Positions 1 through 11,032 are shown, numbered from the stretch's first letter. The stretch is DNA of 40,663 bases from Perkinsus olseni (GCA_013115125.1 JABANN010000310.1:1-40663); one strand, 5' to 3'. The notes: generated by a model from the sequence alone, not told the origin. Numbers and translations are program-made.

Positions 1-94
1 TCTCCATTGTATCTATTGCCCAACTCAGTAGTGCCGTATGATGCCGTATCAGTCTACTCACTCAGACTGGTTTTAATTATTATTTGCCATCATT

Positions 95-3000
95 ATGTCT
101 CCATCTACCGAAGGATTGCGTCAGGACGAACGGGAACTTCTCACATCACTACAGACCCCGCTCATTCATTCCGATGCCCTACTGGGAATGGATGCGCTTC
201 GGTTTGACCGACAAGGACTACTACTACGACTCAAGGATAGTGAAGATGCACTGGCATCTCTATTCTTCAGATCTGTACCTCCCCAGATCTCTATGGGTAG
301 CGTACCTTCATCGCTATCTCCGGCAACATGTGAACTGCCCAGATCGAACTCTCCAGCCTCACCATCTGAGACTCCACACTCTCCAACCCCAACAACTTCT
401 ACTACACCACTACCAACGGCATCAGTTGCTCCACCCTGTGAGTTGGTTCCGCCACCATCCACAACAGCCCCCAACAATGCCATGAAGATCAAGCGTAAGG
501 GTGACGTCGACTACAATGTTAAAGAAGCCTTAACAACGCCTCCTACATTCCCACCGCTTGATGATGGTTTCGTCATCGACCAACACGTCTACTCCAATCA
601 ATGGTGTAGGATACTAACCATCAAAGACGAGGACAACAACAAGCAGTTCATGGTCGACTACAGCAATGAGCTGCTACAACTAGCACTACAAAACCGACCA
701 CCTGAAGCTACTAAGGTTCACTACCGTCTCCTCAAATCTGACGGTCGTGTTCGTCGTGAGGCCGAGGCTAGGTTCGACGATCTTCTCAACACCAACAAGG
801 TCGTCGCCACTCCTGCTCACTCTGTCAACAACTACGCCTCTCCTTGGTATCCTGTGGAAGGTCGAAAGCGATGTCGCCCCGTGGTACCGTCAATCTGCAG
901 CAACCAGTTACTGAGGCAAGTCCAACGCCATTATCCTATCCGTGACTGTCAATCTAAGATCTCACGGATCCTCAACAAGTACAGGAGTGCGAAAACAGCA
1001 TCTCTACTTGACGTCAAGGACAGCTACCGCTCCATCAGGTTGGGAAAAAACGCCCAGCTTCTGTCACAAGTCCATGCTCGTGGCTCTACTCTGACCTACC
1101 TCTATATGTTGGACGGCAGCTCTATAAATGCCAAGGTGCTGGAGTGGTGTGTCAATCATGTACTGCGAGAACTACACAAGCTCCCTGGCTTCGAACACGT
1201 TGCCGTCAGCTACATGGATGATGTCTTGGTTCTCTACTTCACCGACACTGACCCCAATCATGATCTTCAAACAGTCATAAACCACTTTGCTGAGTACAAC
1301 ATGATCTTAGTTGCTGAGCCCCTACATGGCCCTGCTTCCAACGGTACGACCATCCTGGGATCTATGATAGTCGACAATGGTGACTCTATCATATTCCCTA
1401 CTGCCAAGTACGAGAAGTGCACTAACTATGACCTTACAAAGCCCATCACCTACAGCTCTGCACTAAGCTTTCTTGGTCAACTATCACAAGCATGGGATCT
1501 TTTCGGATGGCATATTCTTCCGTGTAAGAACGCCTTGACTGCGCTGGTATCTCGAGCTAGAGCAGTACATAAAGCTCTTTGGAAGAAGACAGTCATCGAC
1601 GACTCCACACTGCAACTACTAGTGCGATGGCAAGAGCTGATCAGGTCAACTCCACCCCTACCACTTCGCCGACATATAGATCCTTCTGTCCCTGTAACTA
1701 TATGGTTCGATGCTTCCGACCGGATGGGTGCTATGGTTGCTGAGCAGAACGGCTGCCTAATATTCAGACACCAATGGCCCTGGTCTCGGCAAGAACGGTC
1801 CCTTCATATAAATGTACGTGAGCTCACCACAGCGTACAATGCGCTCTGCATTCTGGTCAACTACGAGGTCGACACTCGACAGCAGTTCAAGTCCATCCTT
1901 TTGCGAGGTGACAATAAGACTGCGAATGCTGCACTATCGTCAGCCAAGGTCGCTTCTAACGGCAAACAGTCCGTTCTACTACAACGTATCATCGACCTCA
2001 TTCACTACTTGATGAAGTCGAGACGTTTCGACGTCGAGTTCACTCCTACCGAGCTCAACAAAGCTGATGCGGGGACGCGGTCTGAGCTCTACGTCGACAT
2101 AGTCACTGCCCGTGATACCTTGGACAACTACACTGTGCAACCTTTACCCATCACTGATGATTCTCAACAAGTGCATGTTGCCCGAATCGTACGCAAGAGA
2201 GATGACGATTCCAACAATGCATCTCTGCCGCAGAAGAAGACCAGACTTGAAGAGCCTATTGAAGTCCCACTACAGCCTCTACCAACTGCACCTACTTCAC
2301 CGTATGATACTGTACAACTTCCTACTGATCTACTACAAGTTTATCGGTCCCTACCGCTGTCAGATGATGGTAACCTACGCCTGACTGCTGACCATGACTT
2401 CTTACTGTCATGTGCCAAACATCTCCATAGTCTACGACACGGCGGTGCTCCAGAGATTACAACAATACTGAGAAGCTACTTTGCAACTACTGGTATCGAC
2501 ATTGATGACATCGCCAGAACGGCATCCCGTGATTGTATGGCTTGTTTGATGACCAAGACTAACCCCGGTGACAACAGGCCTAAGAACCCTACAGCTGATG
2601 TTGTTAACATCCCTGACTTCGCCTTCCAGGTTGTCAACCTAGATGTTCTCGGTCCTTATGTCACTGATCCAGCAACAAGGCAAGGCAAATTCTACTCCAT
2701 CAACTTGGTTGATCAACTGACCAACATCTTGCTATGCTACCCTACTGTCAAGGCCCCTACCTCCGTGGACATCCAACGTGCCTGTAACCTACCTCATCGA
2801 CTGTACAACCACGCTATCCAGAACATCCGCACGGATAATGCATCAACAATTCATGCGGCATCCAAAGCTATGGTGTCCGTCGACTTCCAGTTTGTGCCGA
2901 GGTCTGCTTCGTGGATGAACGGTCATGTAGAAGCTCGACATCGATTACTGAATCAGAGGTTACGTCGTATGTTCATGACAACTCCCTTCGTAGATGATGA

Positions 3001-3457
3001 CAAGTGGCGCGAGTCTATCTCTCGAGCTGCCTACGAGATCAATACCACCACCAACATGCTGGCCAATGGTCTATGCCCTCTGGATATGATTACTGAGTCT
3101 CACACCTCTCCCTTCGACAACAGCCACGTGGTCCAACTGCCTTCTACTAAGTGGGATACGTGGCGCAACTACAAGACAGATTGTCGTCTTCGTGCCCTCC
3201 GTCTCATGCAGAAGCACAACAGCCACAGCTACGAGATCTCTGTGGGCAACTTAGTACTAGTCCGTGCTCCAGATCTACAACCCAAAGCTTCACCACCATG
3301 GCTCGGACAAGTTCACGTCGTCCCTGAAGTTGAAGGAAATCGGATACTACTAGAGAATGGTACGTGGCACTCTTCGGACAAGCTCAAAAAACTACCTGAT
3401 GAGATTCTTCCAAGATATCAGCTGCACCAGTCCTCTACTGCTATTATGCAGTTCTAA
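95..3457 (+). mobile_element. LTR-type retroelement pol reading frame (RT, RNase H, integrase)
   Basis: A single reading frame of 1120 residues carries, in order, a reverse transcriptase, an RNase H and an integrase. The RT shows LLDVKDSYRSIRLG and the catalytic SYMDDVLVLY box. The RNase H begins near IWFDASDRMG. The integrase has an HH-CC zinc region (near HLHSLRHGG and CMAC), a D-D-E core (NLDVLGPY, IRTDNAS, NGHVEARH) and a C-terminal module starting GNLVLVRAPDL. This order is that of Ty3/Gypsy and BEL/Pao elements rather than Ty1/Copia, and I cannot choose between the two. I recognise no gag or protease in the first 130 residues. The 5' end is cut by the window, so terminal repeats cannot be judged. 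The frame looks whole, which suggests a young insertion. Confidence 0.85.
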
Positions 3458-3465
3458 ATCTTAAG

Positions 3466-3492
3466 ATGACGATGATGATGATGATGATGATG
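3466..3492 (+). repeat. GAT/ATG trinucleotide microsatellite
   Basis: A run of ATG/GAT trinucleotides follows the retroelement stop codon by a few bases. It is probably a slippage-prone tract in the element's 3' region. Confidence 0.8.
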
Positions 3493-3556
3493 TATATATC
3501 TCGGGGCGTCGTGTTTGTGCTGTTGCACAAAGGCAAGCGCCAATTCAGTGTATCTT

Positions 3557-3586
3557 TGTTGAAACTGCCACTGTTGAAACTGCCAC
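3557..3586 (+). repeat. 15-bp perfect tandem duplication
   Basis: The 15-mer beginning TGTTGAAACT occurs twice back to back (3557-3571 and 3572-3586), about 100 bp after the pol stop. It may lie in the element's 3' non-coding part or terminal repeat, but no partner copy is visible in the window. Confidence 0.85.
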
Positions 3587-3816
3587 AAGATACTCGGCAT
3601 GAAAGACTGACTAATTAACTATATACTTTTCTACTCTTTCATTCTATGGCTCTTGAGTCAACCAGTGTCCCGACCAAAGCTCTAAACAGGTCCGCATCTT
3701 TCTTGTCACTTCTCTTCGCGTCTTCCACTTTGCCTCACCCTATGCTGAGCTTCAACAAGGAAGGCCGTACGGAAGCTCCTAGGTTTGACGAAGCGTAGCC
3801 TATGATTGCGGTCGCT

Positions 3817-3838
3817 TCTGTGTCACACAACTTGTGTG
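3817..3838 (+). repeat. 22-nt fold-back triplet, two mismatches
   Basis: This is a degraded site of the bX / reverse complement of bXz / Xz architecture described in the findings. The third arm is TTGTGT and the middle arm its complement. The first arm and the base before it each differ by one base from the rule. It lies just upstream of the duplicated block. Confidence 0.5.
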
Positions 3839-3850
3839 ATCAGCCTTTCT

Positions 3851-4912
3851 TCTCGAGAGGGATGTCGCAGCCGCGAGCTGGCTATAACCGTATTCTGTCC
3901 CTTGGTGTCGCGGCGTGACGTGTCCCCGCTGTGGCCCACTATGCTCTGCCTCTTCGTTTGTTTCGTATTGACCGCTTGTGGCTCACGACTCATTAGTCAG
4001 CTCGCGTCTCTCTATGGTGGATCTCTTCGATGCCAGCGTTTCTATGATGAACCGCGAGTGCTTGCACGCGAAGGCGTCCCTGGTCTTAAGCTCAGCTGAG
4101 CTAACGACCGGATTTGAATGTCTGGGCGAAACAGGAGGCCTATACCCCAGATCCGCACTGTGGACCAGCGAGCCGGTGCTGGGCTACACTCTGCAGGAAG
4201 GGCTCTTCTGCTGAAGTCAATCTATCTTCGTGAAAATGTTGGCGAGTCTTCCGCAATGAAGGTTCCGCCGGTACGCGCGGACATGGCCACCTAAGCTTAG
4301 CACATGCGTGCATCAGCTGCAGACCGACTCCGGAATGATTGATTGACTTGTGAGTAACGCTCACTCGGTGATATATCACTCCTAGCGGTGGTATCAGTCT
4401 CAAACCTGAAGACGAGCGGGCTTCTCTCTTGTTGATCATCGTGAGTCATCTGAAAATCTAAAGTGAGCTAGCTTCAGTAAGTCCATCTTCAAAGGATCGA
4501 CTTCAGCAGGGTCACATATGGGGTGAGCCCAGGAGTATTTCAAAACGTTGACACCATGGATGGCCAATACGAAATAACTTTGAATGTTTATCCCGATGGA
4601 CGGTTGGATGCCATCTTTCGGTGCTTTGGTTTCAACGGTGCTCGTGCCGCCTTGACTCTGGTTCCGAACGGCTACTTGGAGTACTTACAACATGATTTAT
4701 TCCCGAGGAGCACCGTAGTAAATTTTGTCAAACTGTTGAAGAGGTCTTGCCACGTTGAGGGGCGCTTCCGTACCTTCGCGCGAGCGATGTATGCCACTCC
4801 GGACACTATCTATTTATTTTTCGAAGGGGATCTGGTGGCCCTGACAAACGAGGGGAAGCCACTTCCTCCTCGTGACTCATACTGCGCACAGAACGACCTC
4901 TGCGTAGATTGA
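3851..4912 (+). repeat. Direct duplication, copy A
   Basis: Copy A pairs with copy B at 6565-8024. By eye, 4100-4491 and 6825-7227 differ at only about ten positions plus one 12-nt indel. After that the coding parts are far less alike. Relative to B, copy A lacks about 380 bp (7228-7608 in B), which holds the predicted signal peptide and first domain. It also lacks the 14-nt insertion that forms a fold-back triplet in B at 6716-6737. The near-identical upstream block holds no frame I can defend as a gene. Confidence 0.85.
4495..4912 (+). pseudogene. Truncated copy of the secreted two-domain protein gene
   Basis: The open part from 4523 encodes 129 residues that align with the C-terminal half of the gene at 7228-8024. 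Shared marks are DGQYEIT versus DGRYNIT, GARAA versus GARAT, SPDTIY-like segments and LTNEGKPLP near the end. The two proteins are only about half identical by eye. The region that would encode the signal peptide and first repeat is missing, because the conserved upstream block joins directly to mid-gene sequence near 4491-4495. Without a signal peptide it is probably a pseudogene. Use of another start cannot be excluded. Confidence 0.6.
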
Positions 4913-5717
4913 GAAGAGAAGCTCAGATCTGACATCATCGGTGGCTTACCTTTGGGTTTCAATTTTGAGGATAATGCTTTTTGTAGGTCAAGATTTTGTA
5001 TAGATGCTTTTCGTTCGCAACACAGGTCAAGAACCACCTCACAGAGATGTCGGTACGAACCGCTTCATACATTTCTGAGGAGTTATGATAGTTTTGCGTT
5101 TGTGGAGTGTTGTATTGAAGGGACTTCTCGTCATCAGAAGCGAACGCCGTTCGAATTTTCCCTCAAGAAACGCATAAGCGTGGTAAAATCAAGCTGGCGT
5201 CGCATCATTCCGGCTGCAGGCGCTGGCTATCCCCTTGTTTCAGAAAATCAAGGCCTGTGGAACCCATTGATACAGAACAGCGACGCTCACGTCGGGGACC
5301 CACCGAGATCAGGCACCAGGAGCGCCTTCACACCTCGGTTTGAGGGCCTCGGATGTCTTAGCCTTACAAGGCGATAGTTTGATAGCCAAAGAGGATTCGA
5401 TCGAAGCTCTTGACAGGATCAACGGTGAGAAGGCTCATTCCATCGACCTGGTCCGGTGCGTCATGACTCGGAGGACCATTCGTCATATTGTTTTGGGAGC
5501 CCTCCCTTATCGCCCCAGGCGGTGCGTCTGCCTTGTTGGTCGCTATATCTCGGATTGGTGTGCCTCCACCGGCATACCACGTATTGCATACCTTCTGGTA
5601 TGCTCCTCAATAGGATGAAATTCACATGCGTAGACGATTCCAGACCAGATGCAACGAACGACTCTAGCATTTGCAGCTCTTCCTGGACAAAGAGTATTGA
5701 AGTATTCTCGCAAATGG

Positions 5718-5739
5718 CGTGGCAGTGCCACGGTGGCAT
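5718..5739 (+). repeat. 22-nt fold-back triplet, seed cGTGGCAt, one mismatch
   Basis: Arms GTGGCA, TGCCAC and GTGGCA lie at 5719-5724, 5726-5731 and 5733-5738. The base before the first arm complements the second spacer. The base after the third arm is T, where the rule predicts C. Confidence 0.85.
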
Positions 5740-6136
5740 AGTCCCACGAGGGAAACTGCTGACCATCAGCCTAGCCGACTCTCAGCAGGAATCCATCGAG
5801 AGTTGCCCCGGTGGGGCACGCCTGTCGATCAATTCTGAGCCGGCACATCGGAGAGTTGGCAGGTGATGCCGACGTCAACCAGCCGAATCCGTAGCGCTCC
5901 CTGAGGTCAGGCATTTCCCAGCGCCCCCCATATGTGGCGGATGACACCGGCGTAGCCGCTCTCATCTGCTTGAGGTATGGCCCTCTTCGGAAGAAGAATG
6001 TGGGAGGAGCTGCATCATACGAATCGCGAAGGCATGGCGGGAGGGATAGTCCCGCTCCTGTGAAACGTCCGAAGCAACCTCGATTCCTCTGGGAGCCCCA
6101 CATCGGAAGGATGACCCGCCAAGATGCCCGGTGAGA

Positions 6137-6158
6137 TGTGGACAGTCCACAGTAGACT
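6137..6158 (+). repeat. 22-nt fold-back triplet, seed tGTGGACt, one mismatch
   Basis: The first and middle arms, GTGGAC and GTCCAC, are perfect. The third arm reads GTAGAC, one substitution. Both spacer rules hold. Confidence 0.8.
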
Positions 6159-6715
6159 TGGGGCTAATGATCGAGCAAACGCCAGTTTCTTCCACGAGTC
6201 GACTCGGGCACTAGAGGTCTGACCCCCCTTCTTGCTGCTTTGACCCTCATTCTTCCTCATTCTTCATGACCCGACTCCGACTTCGGATGTATAGCCTAGA
6301 AGATGCGGAGTAGCAATTCAGAATTCTACCACTAACACTAGTGATGGTTATCATGCTTCTGGATAAGCATGGGTGAAAGGGTGCTCCTCGATTGCGGGGC
6401 TTTAACAAGCCAGGCCCCATACACAGTTGAGGATTCGCATGACCTCACAGTTTTACCTCGGCCGTCAAGGAACCGAAAGGGTTATAGGCGCTCCATGTTC
6501 GGTTTTCGTGCGGGGTATGTTGTCTGGACTCTGGGCCGGTGTTGCCGGACTACCTTTCCCTCTCTACAGGGATGTTGCTGCCGCGAGCTACCTATAACCA
6601 ATTTCTGTCCCCTGGTGTCGCGGCGTGACGTGTCCCCGCTGTGGCCCAGTAGGCTCTGCCTCTTCGTTTGTTTCGTATTGATCGCATGTGGCTCACGACT
6701 CATGAATCAGCTCGC

Positions 6716-6737
6716 GTCTCTCAGAGAGACTCTCTCT
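6716..6737 (+). repeat. 22-nt fold-back triplet, seed gTCTCTCt, perfect, with empty-site paralogue
   Basis: Arms TCTCTC, GAGAGA and TCTCTC are separated by A and C, and all 14 constrained positions match. The paralogous position in copy A, 4006-4013, has only the 8-nt seed, so the difference between the copies is exactly 14 nt. Confidence 0.95.
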
Positions 6738-7227
6738 ATGGCGGATCTTTTCGGTGCTAGCGTTTCCATGATGAACCACGAGTGCTGGCACGCGAAGACG
6801 CCCCTGGTCTTGAGCTTGACTGAGCTAACGACCGGATTTGAATGTTCGGGCGAAGCAGGAGGCCTATACCCCAGATCCGCACCGTGGACCAGCGAGCCGG
6901 TGCTGGGCTACACTCTGCAGGAAGGGCTCTTCTGCTGTTAATCGTGTAAAAGTCAATCTATCTTCGTGAAAATGTTGGCGAGTCTTCCGCAACGAAGGTT
7001 CCGCCGGTACGCGCGGACATGGCCACCTAAGCTTAGCACATGCGTGCATCAGCTGCAGACCGACTCCGGAATGATTGATTGACTTGTGAGTAACACTCAC
7101 TCGGTGATATATCACTCCTAGCGGCGGTATCAGTCTCAAACCTGAAGACGAGCGGACTTCCCTCTTGTTGATCATCGTGAGTCATCTGAAAATCTAAAGT
7201 GAGCTAGCTTCAGTAAGTCCATCTTCA

Positions 7228-8024
7228 ATGCTAACCTTCCTCTCGACTTGGCTGGTAGCCGCTCAAATGTTGGTAACCGCCGCGGCTGATGAGATCATCG
7301 GCACATTCGTTCACAACGCGGGACGCTGGAAAATGACCTTCGATATCGACAAGGACAGTAGAGCTGTTTTGACCTTCGAGGTGCCTGGTAGGGAACCCTT
7401 CGTCGGGATGCCCTTCCCTCTCAGCGGAGGTCCTGGTACTTACACGCTTGACGATAAGGTGTATTCGAAGCGGGTCTCTTCGAGGGGGTCACTCTTTGGC
7501 ACATCGGCATCCACTCTCTCCTCCCGGAAGCTAATATCTCACCTGGAGACTTGAGCACTCTGACCTTCGAGAACTTCGGATCCCTCTCCGCTACTTTCGA
7601 GGGTCGAGAGATCGGCTTTAGCAGGGTCACATACGGAGTAACCCAGGGGGTATATGAGTATACTGGGCCAACGGATGGCCGCTACAATATAACTTTTATC
7701 GTTTACGGTGATGGACATGTGAACGCTCACGTTCAATGTGACAGCATCTCGGGTGCCCGGGCTACCTTTTTCATCGTCCCGGATGAGAGTTCACAATATG
7801 ACCTGTATAGTGTACGCCCCAGGACCACCTTATCAGGTTTCGTGGAATCGTTACAAGATATTTGCTTTATGGGAGAAGGTGCCAGCTTCAGGTTAGTTAT
7901 CTTCGCCTCTCCCGACACGATATACGTGACTCTCGAGAACAGGCTCCTGAGCTTGACAAACGAAGGGAAACCACTTCCGTTTCCAGACTCATGCTGCCCA
8001 GGGGACGAGATATGTATTTATTGA
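7228..8024 (+). CDS. Secreted two-domain protein of unknown function, with a frame change
   Basis: The product starts with a clear signal peptide (MLTFLSTWLVAAQMLVTAAA) directly after the conserved upstream block. It appears to hold two related beta-rich repeats. One is near GRWKMTFDIDKDSRAVLTFEV and the other near DGRYNITFIVYGDGHV, both of the form G-R-(W/Y)-x-(M/I)-T-F. The signal-peptide frame runs to 7554, while the C-terminal half reads in another frame that is open from 7458. Either one base is missing near 7457-7460 (a single-base deletion, sequencing error or frameshift site), or an intron of about 113 bp (7459-7571) joins the parts in phase. The product is probably extracellular; I do not recognise the family. 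Confidence 0.6.
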
Positions 8025-9295
8025 AGAGGTGACTCTGAAAGGTCTACCACTGCCACATTGTGAATGCCGATGTTTAACAGCGGCTGAGCGCATTTTGTTC
8101 TACAATCATAACGATAGCACTGCATCGCAACTCACGTTTTTGTAAATTTTGATTCTGTAGGCTTGAGATTCCAGCCAAGCACTCATTTCTTGAGCAGTTG
8201 AGCGCACGCGCCGGATGGCAGTGCTGGTTTGGCGTAGACCACTTCTGACCAAGCAGTTCTCAGTAATTCTGTTCGCTTTTGCGTTTGGAAAGTTGAACCT
8301 CAGAGTAGTGATAGCCATTCACGTCAGAGCCATCGGAACTGCCGGAGCGATTCTGGAGCGTCTTGTGCAAGGAAGAGCCACCAAGAGGGAGAGGCGTAGC
8401 AGTTATAGACCAGAGAGGTGACCAGAAAGGTGACCAGAAGGTTGAGCTGCGTCCCCGAACAGCGACGAACAGCGACGAGACGAACGCGATGAACAGCGAC
8501 GCTAGCCGAAGCGGCGCAGGGATGTCCGTTCATTATCATTCGGTGAGCTCGTCTGCTCTTGCTTCACTGAAAACTGATCTACATCATCCTCAGTGCCTTG
8601 CACTAGATCGGGCTGGATTTCTCCATGTTGGAAAACCGATATGAACGAGGTGTCACCGAATGTGTCTGCATAACCCGAAAAGAGCTATACGAGATTGAGC
8701 GAACAACTCTGGCATCCGTGAGGTCTTCTCGTTCTTCGAGTCTCTGAGATAATCGCCGCTTTCTGACTGTCCCGATGCATAACGACTGCCTAGTCGGCAG
8801 CGCCGACCTGTCAGAAGGTGAACACTTGTTGAAGAATTTACTCGCGATGGCTATACTAATCAATCGCCTTTCTTCCCTTCGCCATCCGCGCGACACTCCA
8901 AGCTGCCTGCTGGGGCGGATGGGCACGGGCGTATCAGAAGTATCAGAGTTTGATGGCTTCGGTACCGACAGGTCTGCCGGTATAGTGTCCGTGGGTAACT
9001 TCGTCGGGCGAATATGGCGCGAACGGGGGCAAAATCGATAGCGATTTCGATGCTTTCTCGCATGATGGCCATGACATTTCTCAAGCGTGATTTATATACA
9101 GCGAATCGTTTCAGAACACCTCCTTGCATCCTGGGCAATGGCGGAGGACCGATCCCGATCTTCGTTCGGTCTCATCGACTTTCTGATATCCTGTTTAAGT
9201 GCCTCACTCGATCGAGCGCGATAAGTGGTCTACTTCGGTGGGGATATACGATAATAACACGGGGGAAATTACTTAGACAAGGACTTATCATCGAC

Positions 9296-9317
9296 ATCTC
9301 GAGTCGAGATTCTCGAC
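9296..9317 (+). repeat. 22-nt fold-back triplet, seed aTCTCGAc, perfect
   Basis: Arms TCTCGA, TCGAGA and TCTCGA start at 9297, 9304 and 9311. The spacers G and T obey the seed rule, and all 14 constrained positions match. Confidence 0.93.
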
Positions 9318-10042
9318 AATCACTCAGACTCATCATCTCGTCATCTGTGTGGTAATATGGGTTGGTCTCATGTCAGGTCTTCAAAAATGTAACTTCCACA
9401 TGGTTCTACTCCGCCTACTCTGGTTGCGAATACGTATTACATACGGAGTTTCAGCCATTTCACGAACAATTTCAGCGCGTTTGATACTCCAGTATCGAGC
9501 AAGTTCGCTGGCGCGTCACTGACGCAGTGCCCCGCATGCGCCCTCGAACAAGGCGTATATATGCCTCCAGCAGTTGCTCGTCTGAGGGCCTATCTTCGGA
9601 GTTTCGGCAAAGTGGAGTGTTCGTCCCTAGGGGTCGCCTTGGTCTGACCATGATTTTGTAGCTAATGGTCATGATGATCCCAACACTCTCATCGTGCAGC
9701 CTGATGTGGTTCCCAGGGATGGCTACCAGTTGTCTGATGATGATTCCGTTCTCTGGGGGCGGTTGGGCATGTTTTGGCAACGTCTTCCCGTTGTAAAGCT
9801 TGCAACGCTTGCTGGAGTTCGGCAATTATGATGTTCTGGCTTGTCACCGGTGTATGCGGCGGCGATAGTTGCGACTACTGCTCCAGTTGAACTGCCTGTT
9901 CAATACAGATTCTCTACCCGGTGTCGCGAATTCGAATCAGCTGATAATATGGTTATCATATTATGGCGTTTCGATCGAAGAATTTCGTATCACCTCGTTG
10001 CTTTTCGTCGCGAATCGCGATTTGAGGACTTTTCTCGGTTTA

Positions 10043-10064
10043 CTCCTAGCCTAGGAGTCCTAGG
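10043..10064 (+). repeat. 22-nt fold-back triplet, seed cTCCTAGg, perfect
   Basis: Arms TCCTAG, CTAGGA and TCCTAG start at 10044, 10051 and 10058. The spacers C and G obey the seed rule. Confidence 0.93.
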
Positions 10065-10533
10065 GTAATCTCTGTATCAGTAATATAACTTGGTAGAAAC
10101 TGCACACTACAGATCTCGCTCTGGATCAACAACCCTCTCCGAGCACTGCTCGACCTTTTACACTGTAGTTGCCGGGACCTGTTTCAAATGACCATATTGT
10201 GCCGAGTCGCACCGCAGTAGTAGTAGCAGCAGCAACCCCTTGATCTTCAAAACCGCGCCGAAACTTGGACTTTCACTTCAGTGTCTTATGGTAGTCGTGG
10301 AGCACGCGTTTTCGCAGACCAGTTTTCAGTGGAACCTACTATCAGCGAAGTTGGTCACCAACTCCCGTCGCAATCGGACTTACTCTGATGCGCCTCTTGG
10401 CGTATAGTTGTGATGTCCTGGACGATCGATACTATTGACCCCGTTTGATAGTCCTGGAGCCCGTTCAAGTGTTTATTTTTCCGAGAGCTCTTTCTCGGAA
10501 AAGTCACTTTCCTGAGCTCGGAGCAAAAATGTT

Positions 10534-10820
10534 GTTCAAGTGAGTGACTCATCCGAGCNNNNNNNNNNNNNNNNNNNNNNNNNNNNNNNNNNNNNNNNNN
10601 NNNNNNNNNNNNNNNNNNNNNNNNNNNNNNNNNNNNNNNNNNNNNNNNNNNNNNNNNCTCAGAATCCGAGTTCTCGGATCCGGTAAATTCCGAGTAGCAC
10701 GACAACATATTCCTAGTTGGCTGTTCAAGTGAGTGACTCATCCGAGCTCAGAATCCGAGTTCTCGGATCCGGTAAATTCCGAGTAGCACGACAACATATT
10801 CCTAGTTGGCTGTTCAAGTG
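10534..10820 (+). repeat. 89-bp tandem repeat containing CCGAG palindromes, interrupted by the gap
   Basis: The unit starting CTCAGAATCC occurs at 10658 and again at 10747, giving an 89-bp period. The 25 bases before the gap match the unit's end, so the array continues through the gap. Each unit carries ATCCGAG-TT-CTCGGAT, a palindrome with 7-bp arms, and a further TTCCGAG. Related TCCGAGT words follow at about 10845-10885. A separate inverted pair, TTTTCCGAG and CTCGGAAAA, sits just upstream near 10477-10503. True copy number is hidden by the gap. Confidence 0.85.
10559..10657. other. Assembly gap of 99 N
   Basis: A run of 99 N lies inside the 89-bp tandem array. A collapsed or unresolved repeat is the likely cause. 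Confidence 1.
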
Positions 10821-11032
10821 GGGCTATTTTCCCCTCAAATCACACATTCCGAGTCCTAGCGATAGGGGGTAGTGTTTCCGAGTCCCCTCCATGAAATACA
10901 ACGCGAGGACTCCACAGAAAAGTATCTAGCATTACACTCACTGGTTGATCGTGTCAGTTACGCTGGACTTTGTAAATTAGTCCACTTTGTTCCAAGACAT
11001 TGAGGCATTGAGCTGCCATCGTAGGGCAGAAG

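Larger units (their letters stand above)
4913..6564. other. Stretch between the duplicated blocks, no gene recognised
   Basis: Open frames up to about 190 residues occur on both strands, but none shows a recognisable domain. They overlap one another as expected for GC-balanced non-coding DNA. The stretch contains fold-back triplets at 5718-5739 and 6137-6158 and a 7-bp hairpin near 5585-5602. Confidence 0.5.
6565..8024 (+). repeat. Direct duplication, copy B
   Basis: This is the longer partner of 3851-4912, in the same orientation. It has a full-length coding part, an extra 12 nt near 6940, and an extra 14 nt that turns the seed gTCTCTCt into a fold-back triplet. Similarity stops near the stop codons of the two coding parts. 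Confidence 0.85.
8025..10533. other. Long stretch with no recognised gene
   Basis: No open frame here shows a domain, a signal peptide or a coherent exon series. Contents include short direct repeats near 8412-8440 and 8456-8505 (GAACAGCGAC repeated), two perfect fold-back triplets (9296-9317 and 10043-10064), and an 8-bp-arm hairpin near 9944-9964. Confidence 0.5.

Noticed and set aside
6369-6941. 190-codon plus-strand frame in the duplicated upstream block
   Set aside because: The matching region of copy A is split between two frames by the 14-nt difference, and no domain is visible. It is better explained as non-coding.
10201-10235. GTAGTAGTAGCAGCAGCA run as a coding repeat
   Set aside because: It is a short trinucleotide tract in a stretch with no gene; slippage explains it.
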